Below are positions 1-9,329 of a stretch of DNA of 64,000 nt, in pieces. Under the pieces are notes generated by a model. That model saw only the letters and a list, made by a program, of their open reading frames with translations, did no database searches and was not told where the DNA came from. A program made the translations under genes and the position numbers. The DNA is from Mucilaginibacter tolerans. GTDB lineage: Bacteria; Bacteroidota; Bacteroidia; Sphingobacteriales; Sphingobacteriaceae. Where the stretch lies: assembly GCF_030519375.1 (NCBI RefSeq), contig NZ_JAUMKB010000005.1, positions 248,001 to 312,000 of the forward strand. The letters run 5' to 3'. The number at the start of each line of letters is the position of its first letter. Position 1 is the stretch's first letter.

Positions 1-40
1 CACACTCTCACCTAACTTATCTCAACCTACTATTAACTTT

Positions 41-1633
41 CTAATATCCGGGGTTTTGAATCAGCTTACTGTTCAACTGCAATTCAGGCGTTGGTATCGG
101 GAATATACGTTTGTTGGGGTCGGCATCTGTTTTTATGCCCCATGGCTTCTCGTATTGCCCGAACCTTATCAAGTCATTCCTGCGCCAGCCTTCATCAGCA
201 AATTCACGTGCACGTTCCGCTAACAGAGCATTCAGATCAACTGAGCTAAAGGCTGCCGCCTGAGCTCTTGCCCGCACCTGGTTTACTAATGATAGAGGAG
301 AATCACCATTGGTGGCATTAGCGCCACGTAATATTGCTTCAGCTTTTTCCAGCAAAATATCAGCATACCTGAAAAGAGCCACATCATTGCTCTGGTTACG
401 GGTCGGTGCCTGGCTGTCCGGGTAGTACTTATTGTTCCGGTACCCCTCTTCATTGGCTAATTCGTCGTTACCAATATCAAAAGTCGAAGGATTTCTCCAA
501 ACAATGTTTGGAGTAAATTCCAATTGATGATGTACTGTATCACTTGGATTTGGTCCACTATAGCTAGCATCAAGGCCTACTTTTGTCGTAATGATAATAA
601 TTGGCGCTCCATTAAAATCATACTGTTTGCCTGTAAGGTATTGTCCGTTACGAATATCGTTAGGATCATTAAAGTTAGCGTAGTATGATGGATAAGTGTA
701 AACCGGCCCATCAGGATTATATGGCATATTATATTTCGTCTTCAAAGCTGGGTGTAATGTCCAACGGGCGTAGTACATACCTTGTGCATAAACCCCATCA
801 TAAGGAATGGCATAAATAAAGTCCTTTATTTGGGGACCGTTATTAGGTTTAAACATACCCAGGTAATCAGCGTCAAGTTTATATACGTTTGCCGAGATTA
901 TATTGTCACACATGGTCACGCAATCCTGGTACCTTGCAGTTCCGGTATAATACTCCGCATTAAGATACATTTTGGCTAAAATGGCGTAAGCCAGGTATTT
1001 GGTTGGCCTGCCGTAAGTTGTTGCATCTACAGTACTGCTTAAATTTGGAATTTGCGCCAGCAGTTCACTTTCAATAAAAGCAAATACTTTTGCCCTTGGT
1101 TGTGTACCCATACCGGTGGTATCGCCAAACTTGGTAATAATTGGCACATTAGCGAAGTTGTCCATCATAAAATAATAACACATTGCCCGCATAGCTTTTA
1201 TTTCAGCTATCGTTTGAGTTTTGCTTGAACTTTCGGGAGCTGAGTTGAACAACGACAAAACCTGGTTACAAGTGCTGATAGTACCAAATCCCCACTGCCA
1301 CATAGTCTCAAGATTTCCGTTGTCGCCAGTGTAAGTATGAAGGTTCAAAGTAGAATAGTTACCACCATCAAACCAATTTCCTCCACGTGCCACTAAAACC
1401 TCCATATCAGTACTTAAATTTTCGACTAACCACCACTGCCTGCCCGGTGCACCTCTAAACGATGTGTAAATAGGCCCGGTAGCTGCCACAAATTGCGCCG
1501 CAGTTGTTGGGAAATTCGCGGGAGTAAGTGCCGAGGTTGGCTTTACATCTAACTTGGTACAGCCCGACAAACAGACGGTGACTGTACAAACGGCTAAAAT
1601 GCCGGTATATAAATTTCTTTTAAAACGATTCAT
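41..1633 (-). CDS. SusD/RagB-family outer-membrane glycan-binding lipoprotein (PUL A)
   Basis: SusD-like surface lipoprotein, 530 aa, expected to cap the SusC barrel encoded 22 bp upstream and to hand over an oligosaccharide. The N-terminus has basic residues, a hydrophobic stretch and a lipobox ending in Cys25 (LSGC). The C-terminus ends in the family-typical 'IQNPGY', preceded by a RagB/SusD-like segment with 'EFADEGWRRNDLIRFG'. Length is normal for SusD. It is the second gene of an operon with SusC, and the operon may continue beyond the left edge, since only 40 bp follow its stop. The substrate cannot be read from this protein. The divergent LacI-type gene is the obvious regulator. Family call is secure; specificity is unknown. 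Confidence 0.95.
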   Translation of the reverse strand: MNRFKRNLYTGILAVCTVTVCLSGCTKLDVKPTSALTPANFPTTAAQFVAATGPIYTSFRGAPGRQWWLVENLSTDMEVLVARGGNWFDGGNYSTLNLHTYTGDNGNLETMWQWGFGTISTCNQVLSLFNSAPESSSKTQTIAEIKAMRAMCYYFMMDNFANVPIITKFGDTTGMGTQPRAKVFAFIESELLAQIPNLSSTVDATTYGRPTKYLAYAILAKMYLNAEYYTGTARYQDCVTMCDNIISANVYKLDADYLGMFKPNNGPQIKDFIYAIPYDGVYAQGMYYARWTLHPALKTKYNMPYNPDGPVYTYPSYYANFNDPNDIRNGQYLTGKQYDFNGAPIIIITTKVGLDASYSGPNPSDTVHHQLEFTPNIVWRNPSTFDIGNDELANEEGYRNNKYYPDSQAPTRNQSNDVALFRYADILLEKAEAILRGANATNGDSPLSLVNQVRARAQAAAFSSVDLNALLAERAREFADEGWRRNDLIRFGQYEKPWGIKTDADPNKRIFPIPTPELQLNSKLIQNPGY

Positions 1634-1655
1634 CTTTTTTGATCTTAAAGTTTAA

Positions 1656-4646
1656 TTATAAATCCACTTGTATGCCACCAAGGAATGTGCGGGTTTTTGG
1701 ATAGTAGTTATTCATATCCACACCAATAAACTGTCCGCTTTGCTGGTTATTAAGGGTCAGATTTAATTCAGGATCTACACCCTTGTACTTGGTTATGATA
1801 AACAGGTTGCTACCTGTAACATATAAACGCACAGCATGAATGTAGTTGCCGTTAACTTTAAACCTATAGGATAATGTCGCATTGCTCAACCTGATAAATG
1901 CACCGCTTTCAAGATAGCGGGTCGAGTATAGGTTGGCATTTACATCACTTATCGGCTCACTTAAAGTCATTACCGGTACGTTATGGGTCGAAGCTGAATA
2001 AGGGGTGTTAAAATCAGCCAGAGAAGCATCCATTATTTTGTTTCCTCCCTGCCCGCGGAAGAAGAAGTTAAAGGAGAAATTTTTGTAAGTCAAAGTGTTA
2101 CCCCAACCGAAAATATATCTTGGTTGTGCGTCTCCTGCATAGGTGCGGTCGGCGCTTGTAGGAGTTGTAGTTGGCTGGCCATTGGCACCCAGGTATGTTG
2201 AAACGCCATTGGTCCTACCCAGGTATTTAAGCGTATAAAATTCTCCAAGAGGATAACCCGCTTCTGTAATAGAAACTGTAGTACCACTTTGTCCCGGTCC
2301 TTCAGGGTCACCAGCATATATTTTGGACAAATCTTTACCCAACGAGGTGATCTTGTTTTTGTTAAATGATATGTTTCCGTAGCTTTCCCATGTAAAGTCT
2401 TTCGTTTTAACAGGTGTACCGCTCAGGCTGACCTCGACACCTTTGTTATCCATGCTGCCCACATTTTCATACTCATATGGAAACAAATGTGTCGCGCTTG
2501 AAACTGGTACCAATGATATCATATCGGTTGTTTTTTTGTCGTATATGTCAACTGATCCGCTTAATCTGCCTTTGAGTATAGTAAAATCGATACCAGCGTT
2601 TGTTGTGGCAGTTGACTCCCATTTCAAATCAGGATTATCGTTTTGGGTAGGTCCGATAGCGTTTATCCAGTTATTATTATAATAAAAAGTACCGCTCGAC
2701 CCATATAAAATCAATGGTGTATATGCATCAAATCCTAGCGAGTTACCTGTTTTACCATAGCCGACACGTATTTTCAGGTCATTTAACCAATCTTGCGACT
2801 TCATAAACGACTCATCGCTAATTCTCCACGCAGCTGAAGCTGCAGGGAAATATCCCCAGCGATTATTTTTACCGAAAGCATTTGAACCATCGCGACGAAG
2901 TGAGGCTTGTAGAATGTACTTACCATCATAGCTATAATTTAATCTGCCATAGAAGGAAATGAGCCTCAAGGTCTCATCATAATAGGTCTGATAATTAGGT
3001 AAATTATTTTGCCCCAGTTTTAAGTTATAATAACTTGTTGCATCCGAAACAAAATTTTCGTTACTCACGCCAAACCCGTTACCAGTTTCGCTGTTGTCGT
3101 ACGAATAACCCACCAGGGCTTTTAGATTGTGCTTTGCCCAGGTATGCTCATAATTTAGATAATTTTCAAACAGTTTCTTGGTTTCCTCATTCTGTGAGCG
3201 GGTAGCTACACCATTTTGGCCAATAGCCAGCTCTGAAAAAGAGTTTAGATAACTATTGTTTGTATAGTTTTTATCCTGATATGCCAGGTTCAGATTGTAA
3301 GTAAATCCAAAAGGCAATTTTAATTCGGCCTTGGCATTTGCCAAAAGCAGGTTGTCTTTTGCCTTGTATTTATTGGTTTCCAATAGGCCCAATGGGTTGA
3401 AACCCAACACCAGTGTCGGATCATTATAGAAAGTACCGTCTGCATTATAGACTGCCCTGGTTGGCAGATATTGAACTGCTGCTCTGAACACGTTAGGGTT
3501 AGCACCATTGGCCTGATTATACTGTTGGTCATTTACAGTCAAGTCTCTATTAGTTATTGAATTACTCAATGAAAAATCTAGCTTTAACCTGTCGTCCAAT
3601 GCTTTTTGTGATACGTTGATCTTGCCAATAAACCTGTCCATCCCGCTGGTTTTTAATATGCCCTGATCCTGCAGATAGTTTATGTTTGCGCTATACGCAG
3701 TTTTGTCGGTGCCCCCGCCAAACGACAGATTGTGATTTTGCGAAAATCCGCTGCTACGTTCAATTTGTTGTTCCCAGTTGGTTGTACCGTTGTCATTAGC
3801 GGGAGTTAAACTTTGGTTATTGGCAGCCAGGTAAGCTTTTAACTGTGCTGCGGTTGCCACTTTAAACTGCCTGGCTATCTTTTCGTCTGCAGCATAGGCG
3901 TCATACGTCATCCTAAACTGGCCTGCTTTAGCTTTTTTGGTTGTAACAATGATTACGCCGTTAGTAGCGCGACTACCATAAATTGCTGCTGCTGATGCAT
4001 CTTTCAATACATCAATTGAAAGAATGTCAGAAGGAGCCACCAGGTTAAAATCTGCGTCTGGCACGCCGTCTATAACATAAAACGGAGCGGATGCTGCACC
4101 TGCACGGAATGATGAGGGCCCTCTCAATGTAACTGTTGCGGTACCGTTAGGGTTACCATCATTAGTAATGTTAAGGCCGGCCACCTTACCTTCCAAAAGG
4201 TCGGCAGGGTTGGCAACAACGCCCTGGTTAAAGTTTTCGGCCTTAACTGTCGAAATAGCGCTGGTCAACTGGCCCTTCGTACTGGTGCCATAACCTATTA
4301 CCACCACCTCATTCATGGCTTTTGCTGTTTCACTGAGGGTAATTGTTAATGAGGCTTCATCACCTACTGTCTTCTCCATAGCCTGGTAGCCTATAAAACT
4401 GAATCTTAAAACCGCGCCTTTGGCAGCATTAATAGAGAATGCACCGCTGGCCGAGGTAGCAGTTGAATTGCTTGTTCCTTTAACCTGTACAGTAACACCG
4501 GGCAGTGGTGAGCCCGAGGCATCCTTAACAATACCTTTGACAGCAATGGTTTGCGCCCACAAACTGCTAAAGGTAAAGGTGAACAATACAAGCAAAATAC
4601 TACACAAGTATCTTGTCTTGAATAGTTTGGGTCTAATTGTCATCAT
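1656..4646 (-). CDS. SusC/RagA-family TonB-dependent outer-membrane transporter (PUL A)
   Basis: TonB-linked outer-membrane porin of 996 aa that would import a glycan with the SusD encoded just downstream. A signal peptide ends near 'SSLWAQ' (about residue 32). It is followed by a carboxypeptidase-D regulatory-like domain (about 35-110), the SusC signature 'NEVVVIGYG' at about 112-120, a plug with 'DVLKDASAAAIYGSRATNGV', and a long beta-barrel ending '-QVDL'. There is no STN domain, so no direct anti-sigma signalling is suggested. The 314-bp upstream gap is shared with the divergent LacI gene, so this operon is the likely regulatory target. Substrate unknown. Confidence 0.96.
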   Translation of the reverse strand: MMTIRPKLFKTRYLCSILLVLFTFTFSSLWAQTIAVKGIVKDASGSPLPGVTVQVKGTSNSTATSASGAFSINAAKGAVLRFSFIGYQAMEKTVGDEASLTITLSETAKAMNEVVVIGYGTSTKGQLTSAISTVKAENFNQGVVANPADLLEGKVAGLNITNDGNPNGTATVTLRGPSSFRAGAASAPFYVIDGVPDADFNLVAPSDILSIDVLKDASAAAIYGSRATNGVIIVTTKKAKAGQFRMTYDAYAADEKIARQFKVATAAQLKAYLAANNQSLTPANDNGTTNWEQQIERSSGFSQNHNLSFGGGTDKTAYSANINYLQDQGILKTSGMDRFIGKINVSQKALDDRLKLDFSLSNSITNRDLTVNDQQYNQANGANPNVFRAAVQYLPTRAVYNADGTFYNDPTLVLGFNPLGLLETNKYKAKDNLLLANAKAELKLPFGFTYNLNLAYQDKNYTNNSYLNSFSELAIGQNGVATRSQNEETKKLFENYLNYEHTWAKHNLKALVGYSYDNSETGNGFGVSNENFVSDATSYYNLKLGQNNLPNYQTYYDETLRLISFYGRLNYSYDGKYILQASLRRDGSNAFGKNNRWGYFPAASAAWRISDESFMKSQDWLNDLKIRVGYGKTGNSLGFDAYTPLILYGSSGTFYYNNNWINAIGPTQNDNPDLKWESTATTNAGIDFTILKGRLSGSVDIYDKKTTDMISLVPVSSATHLFPYEYENVGSMDNKGVEVSLSGTPVKTKDFTWESYGNISFNKNKITSLGKDLSKIYAGDPEGPGQSGTTVSITEAGYPLGEFYTLKYLGRTNGVSTYLGANGQPTTTPTSADRTYAGDAQPRYIFGWGNTLTYKNFSFNFFFRGQGGNKIMDASLADFNTPYSASTHNVPVMTLSEPISDVNANLYSTRYLESGAFIRLSNATLSYRFKVNGNYIHAVRLYVTGSNLFIITKYKGVDPELNLTLNNQQSGQFIGVDMNNYYPKTRTFLGGIQVDL

Positions 4647-4960
4647 AGCTTTCTTAATTAGTTTGGTTGTTGATTTTTGATTTGTAAACTTTTATTAATT
4701 GGTAAAAATTCATTAAATTTAAATAACAGGGTATAATTGTATTTTGAACAATTATCTGTTCAAAAACATTGCTTCAATAAGCTTTACAATTTTATTGGTT
4801 TATAGAAAGCGTATATTAACGCCAGCTAAATGTTATATTGTAGACCTAAATTGATTTATTTTTCAATTGCTTTTATTGATTTACAAGTATTTATTTACGT
4901 AAACGTTTACGAATAAAGGTTTATTGAACACTTATTTGTTAGTTGAGGACGATCAGAATT
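4647..4960. other. Divergent intergenic region between susC (PUL A) and the LacI-type regulator
   Basis: AT-rich 314-bp gap that must contain promoters for both divergent genes. The only clear structure is the palindrome at 4898-4911 near the LacI end. I could not find convincing Bacteroidota -33/-7 elements (TTTG / TAnnTTTG) with correct spacing on either strand. No small ORF is supported. Confidence 0.6.
4898..4911. promoter_or_regulatory. Perfect 14-bp palindrome, candidate LacI-family operator
   Basis: The sequence CGTAAACGTTTACG is identical to its own reverse complement and has a central CG, as is usual for LacI/GalR-family operators. It lies 49 bp upstream of the LacI-type start codon and about 250 bp upstream of susC, where one site could control both genes. 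That this regulator binds it is inferred from position and symmetry only. Confidence 0.7.
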
Positions 4961-5965
4961 ATGGGAGAAATTAATATAAAAAGGCTAGCCAGTGAGCTGA
5001 ATTTATCGGCGGCGACAGTTTCCAGAGCGCTGAGGGACAGCCATGAAATCAGTGCCGAAACTAAGGCCAGGGTGATGGAAATGGCAAAAAAACTAAACTA
5101 CGAACCCAACCCTTTTGCCAGTAGTTTAAGAAGACAACAAAGTAAAACTATAGCTGTAATTGTACCGGAAGTTGCTAATAATTTTTTCTCGCTGGCGATA
5201 AAAGCGATTGAAGAAGTGGCAAGGGCAAAGGATTATCATGTATTGATCTACCAAACACATGAGAGTGGTGAAATTGAAGCATCTTTTATGACTAGTCTTT
5301 TAAGCGGCCGGGTTGATGGCGTACTTATTTCGCCGGCAAGCCATGTTGCAAATAAAGAATATTTCCAGAAAGTGAGCGAGAAAATGCCAATGGTTTTTTT
5401 CGACCGCGATCATGCCGATATTGAAGGGGTAAAAATAACTACCGATGATTACGACAGCGCTTATAATGCTACTCAGCACCTGGTAGACGCCGGTTGTAAA
5501 ACCATCGGATACCTGGCAGCATTGGAAACACTTACCACCGGAAAGAAAAGGTTGCAAGGGTACCAGGATGCATTGAAAAACAACAATCTTAAGTGTCAGC
5601 CTGACCTGATTGTGAGTAATTGCGAAAATAATGAACCTTGTCATTCCAAAATCAAAGATTTTATTAGCCAACAAAAGCCCGATGGGATAATATCCTCTAT
5701 AGAAGAGCTGGCCATCCCTTGCTACTATGCCTGCAAAGAGTTACATCTGAATATCCCGAAAGACTTAAAACTGATCACTTTCTCCAATCTTTCTCATGCT
5801 GAGTTGCTCAATCCGCCACTCTCTACCATTAATCAGCCAGCTTTTGAAATAGGTAACGAAGCCGCAACTATACTATTCAAGATGTTCAGCAAACGCTGGT
5901 ATGACCCCAACATTACCATAAGCCTCAAGTCGAATATTATCAAGAGAGAATCAACACGATCTTAA
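4961..5965 (+). CDS. LacI/GalR-family transcriptional regulator
   Basis: DNA-binding sugar-responsive regulator, 334 aa from the chosen ATG. The N-terminal helix-turn-helix begins within a few residues ('INIKRLASELNLSAATVSRAL') and is followed by the hinge 'LNYEPNPFASSLRRQ' and a periplasmic-binding-protein-like effector domain (about 60-330). The frame stays open to a TTG at 4943, but the ATG at 4961 puts the HTH at the normal distance from the start and has a purine-rich 'gaggac' about 11 bp upstream, so it is preferred. The gene is divergent from the SusC/SusD pair and is its most likely local regulator. A palindromic operator candidate lies upstream. Effector unknown. Confidence 0.93.
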   Translation: MGEINIKRLASELNLSAATVSRALRDSHEISAETKARVMEMAKKLNYEPNPFASSLRRQQSKTIAVIVPEVANNFFSLAIKAIEEVARAKDYHVLIYQTHESGEIEASFMTSLLSGRVDGVLISPASHVANKEYFQKVSEKMPMVFFDRDHADIEGVKITTDDYDSAYNATQHLVDAGCKTIGYLAALETLTTGKKRLQGYQDALKNNNLKCQPDLIVSNCENNEPCHSKIKDFISQQKPDGIISSIEELAIPCYYACKELHLNIPKDLKLITFSNLSHAELLNPPLSTINQPAFEIGNEAATILFKMFSKRWYDPNITISLKSNIIKRESTRS

Positions 5966-6078
5966 TTGATATAAAAATAATACAAAAAATAAACGTTAAA
6001 TAAACACTAAATATGCTTAAACTTGTATTAATTTAACCAGGCAAACTGTTTTTTGGTAATAGTAGCTGAACCTTTAAT

Positions 6079-6786
6079 ATGCAAAAATATTCTAAACAAA
6101 CCCGCTTACTCTTAGCTGTAGACTGTATCATTTTTGGTTTTGATGGCGATGAGCTAAAGGTTCTGTTGATAAAACGCGGGTTCAACCCGGAAAAAGGCAA
6201 TTGGAGCCTGATGGGAGGCTTTGTGCAAGCTACTGAAAGTATCGACCAGGCAGCAAACCGGATTTTAAAAGAATTAACAGGCATTGAAGGGGTTTACCTG
6301 GAGCAGCTTTACACTTTCGCCGATCCAGACCGCGACCCGACAGAAAGGACTGCGTCTGTTTGTCATTTTGCACTGGTTGATATTCATAAATACGAGGCGC
6401 AGCTAAGTAATGATTACCGGGCAGAGTGGTTCCCGTTAAAACGTTTTCCTAAACTGATTTTTGACCATCAGGAAATGGTTGAAATGGCAAAAAAACGGAT
6501 ACGGTACAAAGCCGCCTTCCATCCTATCTTGTTTGAATTACTTCCGGATAAATTTACGCTGCCCCAACTACAGAATCTTTATGAGAGCGTCTACAGTACT
6601 TCTATTGACAAAAGAAATTTCAGCAAACGGGTATTAGCAACCGGCTTATTGATCAAGCTTACGGAAAAAGATAAAACCAGTTCAAAACGTGGCGCTTTCT
6701 TTTATCGGTTAAACACACAAAACTATTATGCCAAGTTCCAGGCCTTCTTGAACTTTATTCCAAATCCTGACACTTTGAGGTATTAA
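6079..6786 (+). CDS. Nudix-fold transcriptional regulator (NrtR/AraR-like), probably non-catalytic
   Basis: Protein of 235 aa with an N-terminal Nudix domain (about 10-140) and a C-terminal winged helix (about 150-225: 'KFTLPQLQNLYESVY', 'DKRNFSKRVL'). This is the architecture of NrtR/AraR-type sensors, which use the Nudix fold to bind a sugar or nucleotide ligand. The Nudix box is degenerate: from Gly47 and Glu53 it reaches Arg61, but the following Glu is Ile62, Glu65 is kept, and the next Glu is Leu66. Two metal ligands are therefore missing, so hydrolase activity is unlikely. It lies 113 bp after the LacI-type gene on the same strand. A paralogue is at 32121-32909. Ligand unknown; sugar sensing is inferred from the family. 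Confidence 0.85.
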   Translation: MQKYSKQTRLLLAVDCIIFGFDGDELKVLLIKRGFNPEKGNWSLMGGFVQATESIDQAANRILKELTGIEGVYLEQLYTFADPDRDPTERTASVCHFALVDIHKYEAQLSNDYRAEWFPLKRFPKLIFDHQEMVEMAKKRIRYKAAFHPILFELLPDKFTLPQLQNLYESVYSTSIDKRNFSKRVLATGLLIKLTEKDKTSSKRGAFFYRLNTQNYYAKFQAFLNFIPNPDTLRY

Positions 6787-6887
6787 ACGCCAATTATAAA
6801 CGAATTTATCAGGTATTTGACCGAACAATTGGCCCCATTGACCGGAAAGCTATAGGGGCTCAAAACAATTGCTGTTAACTTGGCAGC

Positions 6888-7358
6888 ATGATCAATACAA
6901 TTACATTATTACTGTTTTTCCTGACAGTTTCGTTGAGTATGGGTGGCGGCCTTTATGAAATATTAGTAATATACCCTAACTGGAAACACGATGTGGATCC
7001 GCGGACATTGCGCGCTAAACTTGAATCATCCGGACAAATACTTGCTGCTAAACGGTTCTGGCCACTGGTATCGCCTGCACAGGGCTTGTTATCTATCATA
7101 AACATCATACTTGCATGGAGGTATACCGGTGACGCACATACTTACTGGCTGGCTGCTGCAATTGCGGTATTCATTACGCGCGTCATCACTTTCAGTTATT
7201 TTATACCTGTTATGATCCGCAAAATCATGCAGCCTGAGCAAGTTGAAACTGGTCGCCTGCAAGCCATTGTAAAGCAATGGACAGCCTTAAGCCCGCTGCG
7301 TTTGCTTCCAGAATTATTTGCATGGTATATGTTGGCTATCGCTTTAATGCATATTTGA
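6888..7358 (+). CDS. Small integral membrane protein (DUF1772/anthrone-oxygenase-like?)
   Basis: Hypothetical 156-aa membrane protein with hydrophobic segments near residues 3-22, 63-78, 85-108 and 138-155, giving about four transmembrane helices. The early 'MGGGLYEILVIYPNW' segment resembles the N-terminus of DUF1772-type proteins, but this is a weak resemblance from memory. It stands alone: the gene before ends 101 bp upstream, and the next gene converges from the other strand. A strong hairpin just downstream separates it from the GH35 gene. No function is assigned. Confidence 0.7.
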   Translation: MINTITLLLFFLTVSLSMGGGLYEILVIYPNWKHDVDPRTLRAKLESSGQILAAKRFWPLVSPAQGLLSIINIILAWRYTGDAHTYWLAAAIAVFITRVITFSYFIPVMIRKIMQPEQVETGRLQAIVKQWTALSPLRLLPELFAWYMLAIALMHI

Positions 7359-7381
7359 GTTACCAGCTTATAAAAAAATAA

Positions 7382-7410
7382 TGGCTGCTGAACGGGCGTT
7401 CAGACAGCCA
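7382..7410 (-). terminator. Strong hairpin terminator after the GH35 gene
   Basis: TGGCTG-CTGAACG-gg-CGTTCAG-a-CAGCCA forms a stem of about 13 bp with one bulged A. On the minus strand it is followed by TTATTTTTTTAT, the layout of an intrinsic terminator for the PUL B operon. It sits between convergent genes and may also stop plus-strand transcription, though no T-run follows on that side. Confidence 0.8.
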
Positions 7411-7454
7411 CTTTATAAACCAATTATTAGAGGGGCTTGTGGATATGTTTTATG

Positions 7455-9284
7455 TCAATGCAATTCGTTTAGAATTGGCTTGCTGATTGTTTTCAATGTT
7501 GTTTGTTCTGATTTAAGAAGTTCCAATACCACTACTTCATTATTAGTCTTTTTAAGCCATTCTGCCGGTAAGTAAATGGTTTGCTGAGGGCCTATAGACC
7601 AGTATCTGCCTAAATTATGCCCGTTAACCCAAACTATACCTTTACCCCAACTACGCATATCCAGGTAGGTATCGGCAACCTTCTTAAGATCAAATGACCC
7701 TTTTTTGATTGCCGGGGAACCTGCATTTATTTTACCCGATTTGAAAGCAAGATCTTTCACTGAACTAAATGGCAAACTATACATTTTCCAGTTTTTTAGT
7801 TCTCTTCCTGCGAGCAATACTTTATCTGTAATACCTTTTTTATTTTTCAATAAATAGGGTCCAAAGTTTATTCTGCCCAGGTTCTCAACCAAAATTTCCA
7901 GCTTCACTTTTCCTTTTGGCAAATCCACCTGCAAGCTATCTTGTTTAAGCCGCCTGTCTAAAACTCCAGCTTTTTTCCCATTTATGTAGATGATACCATA
8001 ATCTCTTAGTTCTTTAATTTTCAACGTGCCTGATACGCCACCATCAACTATAGTGCGGTATAATAGAAAGCCATAAGCCTGGTTTAGATCTTCAAAAGTG
8101 AGCGGCTCCGGATTCAATTTAGGTGCGGGTAAAATATCGAACAGGCTGGTGGCTTGTTTTAATTGAACGTCTGGGATAACAATAACTGGTTTTGATTTGG
8201 GCACGGACGGCAATACCTGTCCTGCAGCCAAATGTTTTTGTATAACCGAACGGAATTTCATGAATTTATCGGTTGCATTCCCGGCTTCATCCAGTGGCGC
8301 ATCGTAATCATAGCTGCTGATCTGAGGTTCATATGGATCTCGATCGTTATAATTTGCACCATTCATAAAACCTCGCGTAGTACCACCGTGAAACATATAC
8401 ATGTTAATTGAAATGCCTGCCGCCAATACCGAATCCAGTCTGTTAACATACTGCTCAGCAGGCACGGTATGGTGTTTCGTACCCCACCAATCGAACCATG
8501 CCGGATACCACTCGGCAATATAAAATGGTCCTGTACCGTTATGATTTTCCTTTATCAGCGCTTTAACTTCTGCTGGATTATCAATACCGTTTATGGCAGG
8601 AAGTAAACCGGGCAAGTGACCGTCTTTTATAGCAGGTTTAGGATCGCAGGTATACAGAAGCCCATCAAAACCTGCCTCAATAAACATTTGCTTGTTTATA
8701 GCCAGGTATTCTTTATCATTTGAATAGGAACCATACTCGTTCTCAATCTGCACCATCAAAATATTACCACCATGATTTATTTGCAACGGCGCGAGTTGCT
8801 TTCCAACCGCATTAATATATTTCCTATATTCTTCCAGGTATTTAGGGTCTTTGCTTCGCACAACAAGGCCCTCCTCTTTTTCCAACCAATACGGGTATCC
8901 TCCAAACTCCCATTCGGCACACACATACGGGCTCGGGCGAAGAATCACCCACAAGCCTTCTTCTTTTGCAATCTTTACAAATTCGGCAACATCATTATTG
9001 CCGGAAAAATCAAATTTCCCCTTCTGCGGTTCGTGCAAATTCCAGAAAACATAGGTGCCAATTGTATTCAATCCCATCGCTTTCGCCATCTTCATGCGCT
9101 GTCGCCATGCTTCGCGTGGTATCCGTGGATAGTGCATTTCACCGGAGATCATTTGCAATGGTTTGCCATCCAACAAAAAGGCATCGTCACCCAATTTAAA
9201 GGTATGCGACTGAGCAATTGTATAATTGACACTTAAAAAAATAATTACAAAAAAGAGGAGGGTTTTTAATTTCATTTTCAGCAT
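7455..9284 (-). CDS. GH35 beta-galactosidase, exported
   Basis: Retaining beta-galactosidase of 609 aa, the last gene of PUL B. A signal peptide is cut near 'YTIAQ' (about residue 25). The GH35 barrel shows 'SGEMHYPRIP' (48-57), 'YVFWNLHEP' and 'CAEWEFGGYP'. The general acid/base lies in 'QIENEYG' (Glu183) and the nucleophile in 'IAEWYPAWFD' (Glu258). The C-terminal part holds the jelly-roll domains, including 'GKGIVWVNGHNLGRYW'. An alternative ATG nine bases downstream would leave the signal peptide intact. With the adjacent GH43 it suggests removal of terminal galactose from a beta-galactan, probably in the periplasm. Linkage specificity is not readable by eye. Confidence 0.96.
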   Translation of the reverse strand: MLKMKLKTLLFFVIIFLSVNYTIAQSHTFKLGDDAFLLDGKPLQMISGEMHYPRIPREAWRQRMKMAKAMGLNTIGTYVFWNLHEPQKGKFDFSGNNDVAEFVKIAKEEGLWVILRPSPYVCAEWEFGGYPYWLEKEEGLVVRSKDPKYLEEYRKYINAVGKQLAPLQINHGGNILMVQIENEYGSYSNDKEYLAINKQMFIEAGFDGLLYTCDPKPAIKDGHLPGLLPAINGIDNPAEVKALIKENHNGTGPFYIAEWYPAWFDWWGTKHHTVPAEQYVNRLDSVLAAGISINMYMFHGGTTRGFMNGANYNDRDPYEPQISSYDYDAPLDEAGNATDKFMKFRSVIQKHLAAGQVLPSVPKSKPVIVIPDVQLKQATSLFDILPAPKLNPEPLTFEDLNQAYGFLLYRTIVDGGVSGTLKIKELRDYGIIYINGKKAGVLDRRLKQDSLQVDLPKGKVKLEILVENLGRINFGPYLLKNKKGITDKVLLAGRELKNWKMYSLPFSSVKDLAFKSGKINAGSPAIKKGSFDLKKVADTYLDMRSWGKGIVWVNGHNLGRYWSIGPQQTIYLPAEWLKKTNNEVVVLELLKSEQTTLKTISKPILNELH

Positions 9285-9329
9285 TTTAAAGCGTTGTTAT
9301 AGTGTAAGTCGGGGTATTGTGATTAATAG

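Noticed and set aside
1..40. Possible terminator after susD of PUL A
   Set aside because: No inverted repeat with a T-run is visible in the 40 bases available.
4420..4680. 86-aa plus-strand ORF within and beyond the susC start
   Set aside because: Mostly antisense to the SusC signal and regulatory domain; no motif or start signal.
8772..9236. 154-aa plus-strand ORF opposite the GH35 gene
   Set aside because: Antisense shadow of a gene with clear catalytic motifs; composition not coding-like.
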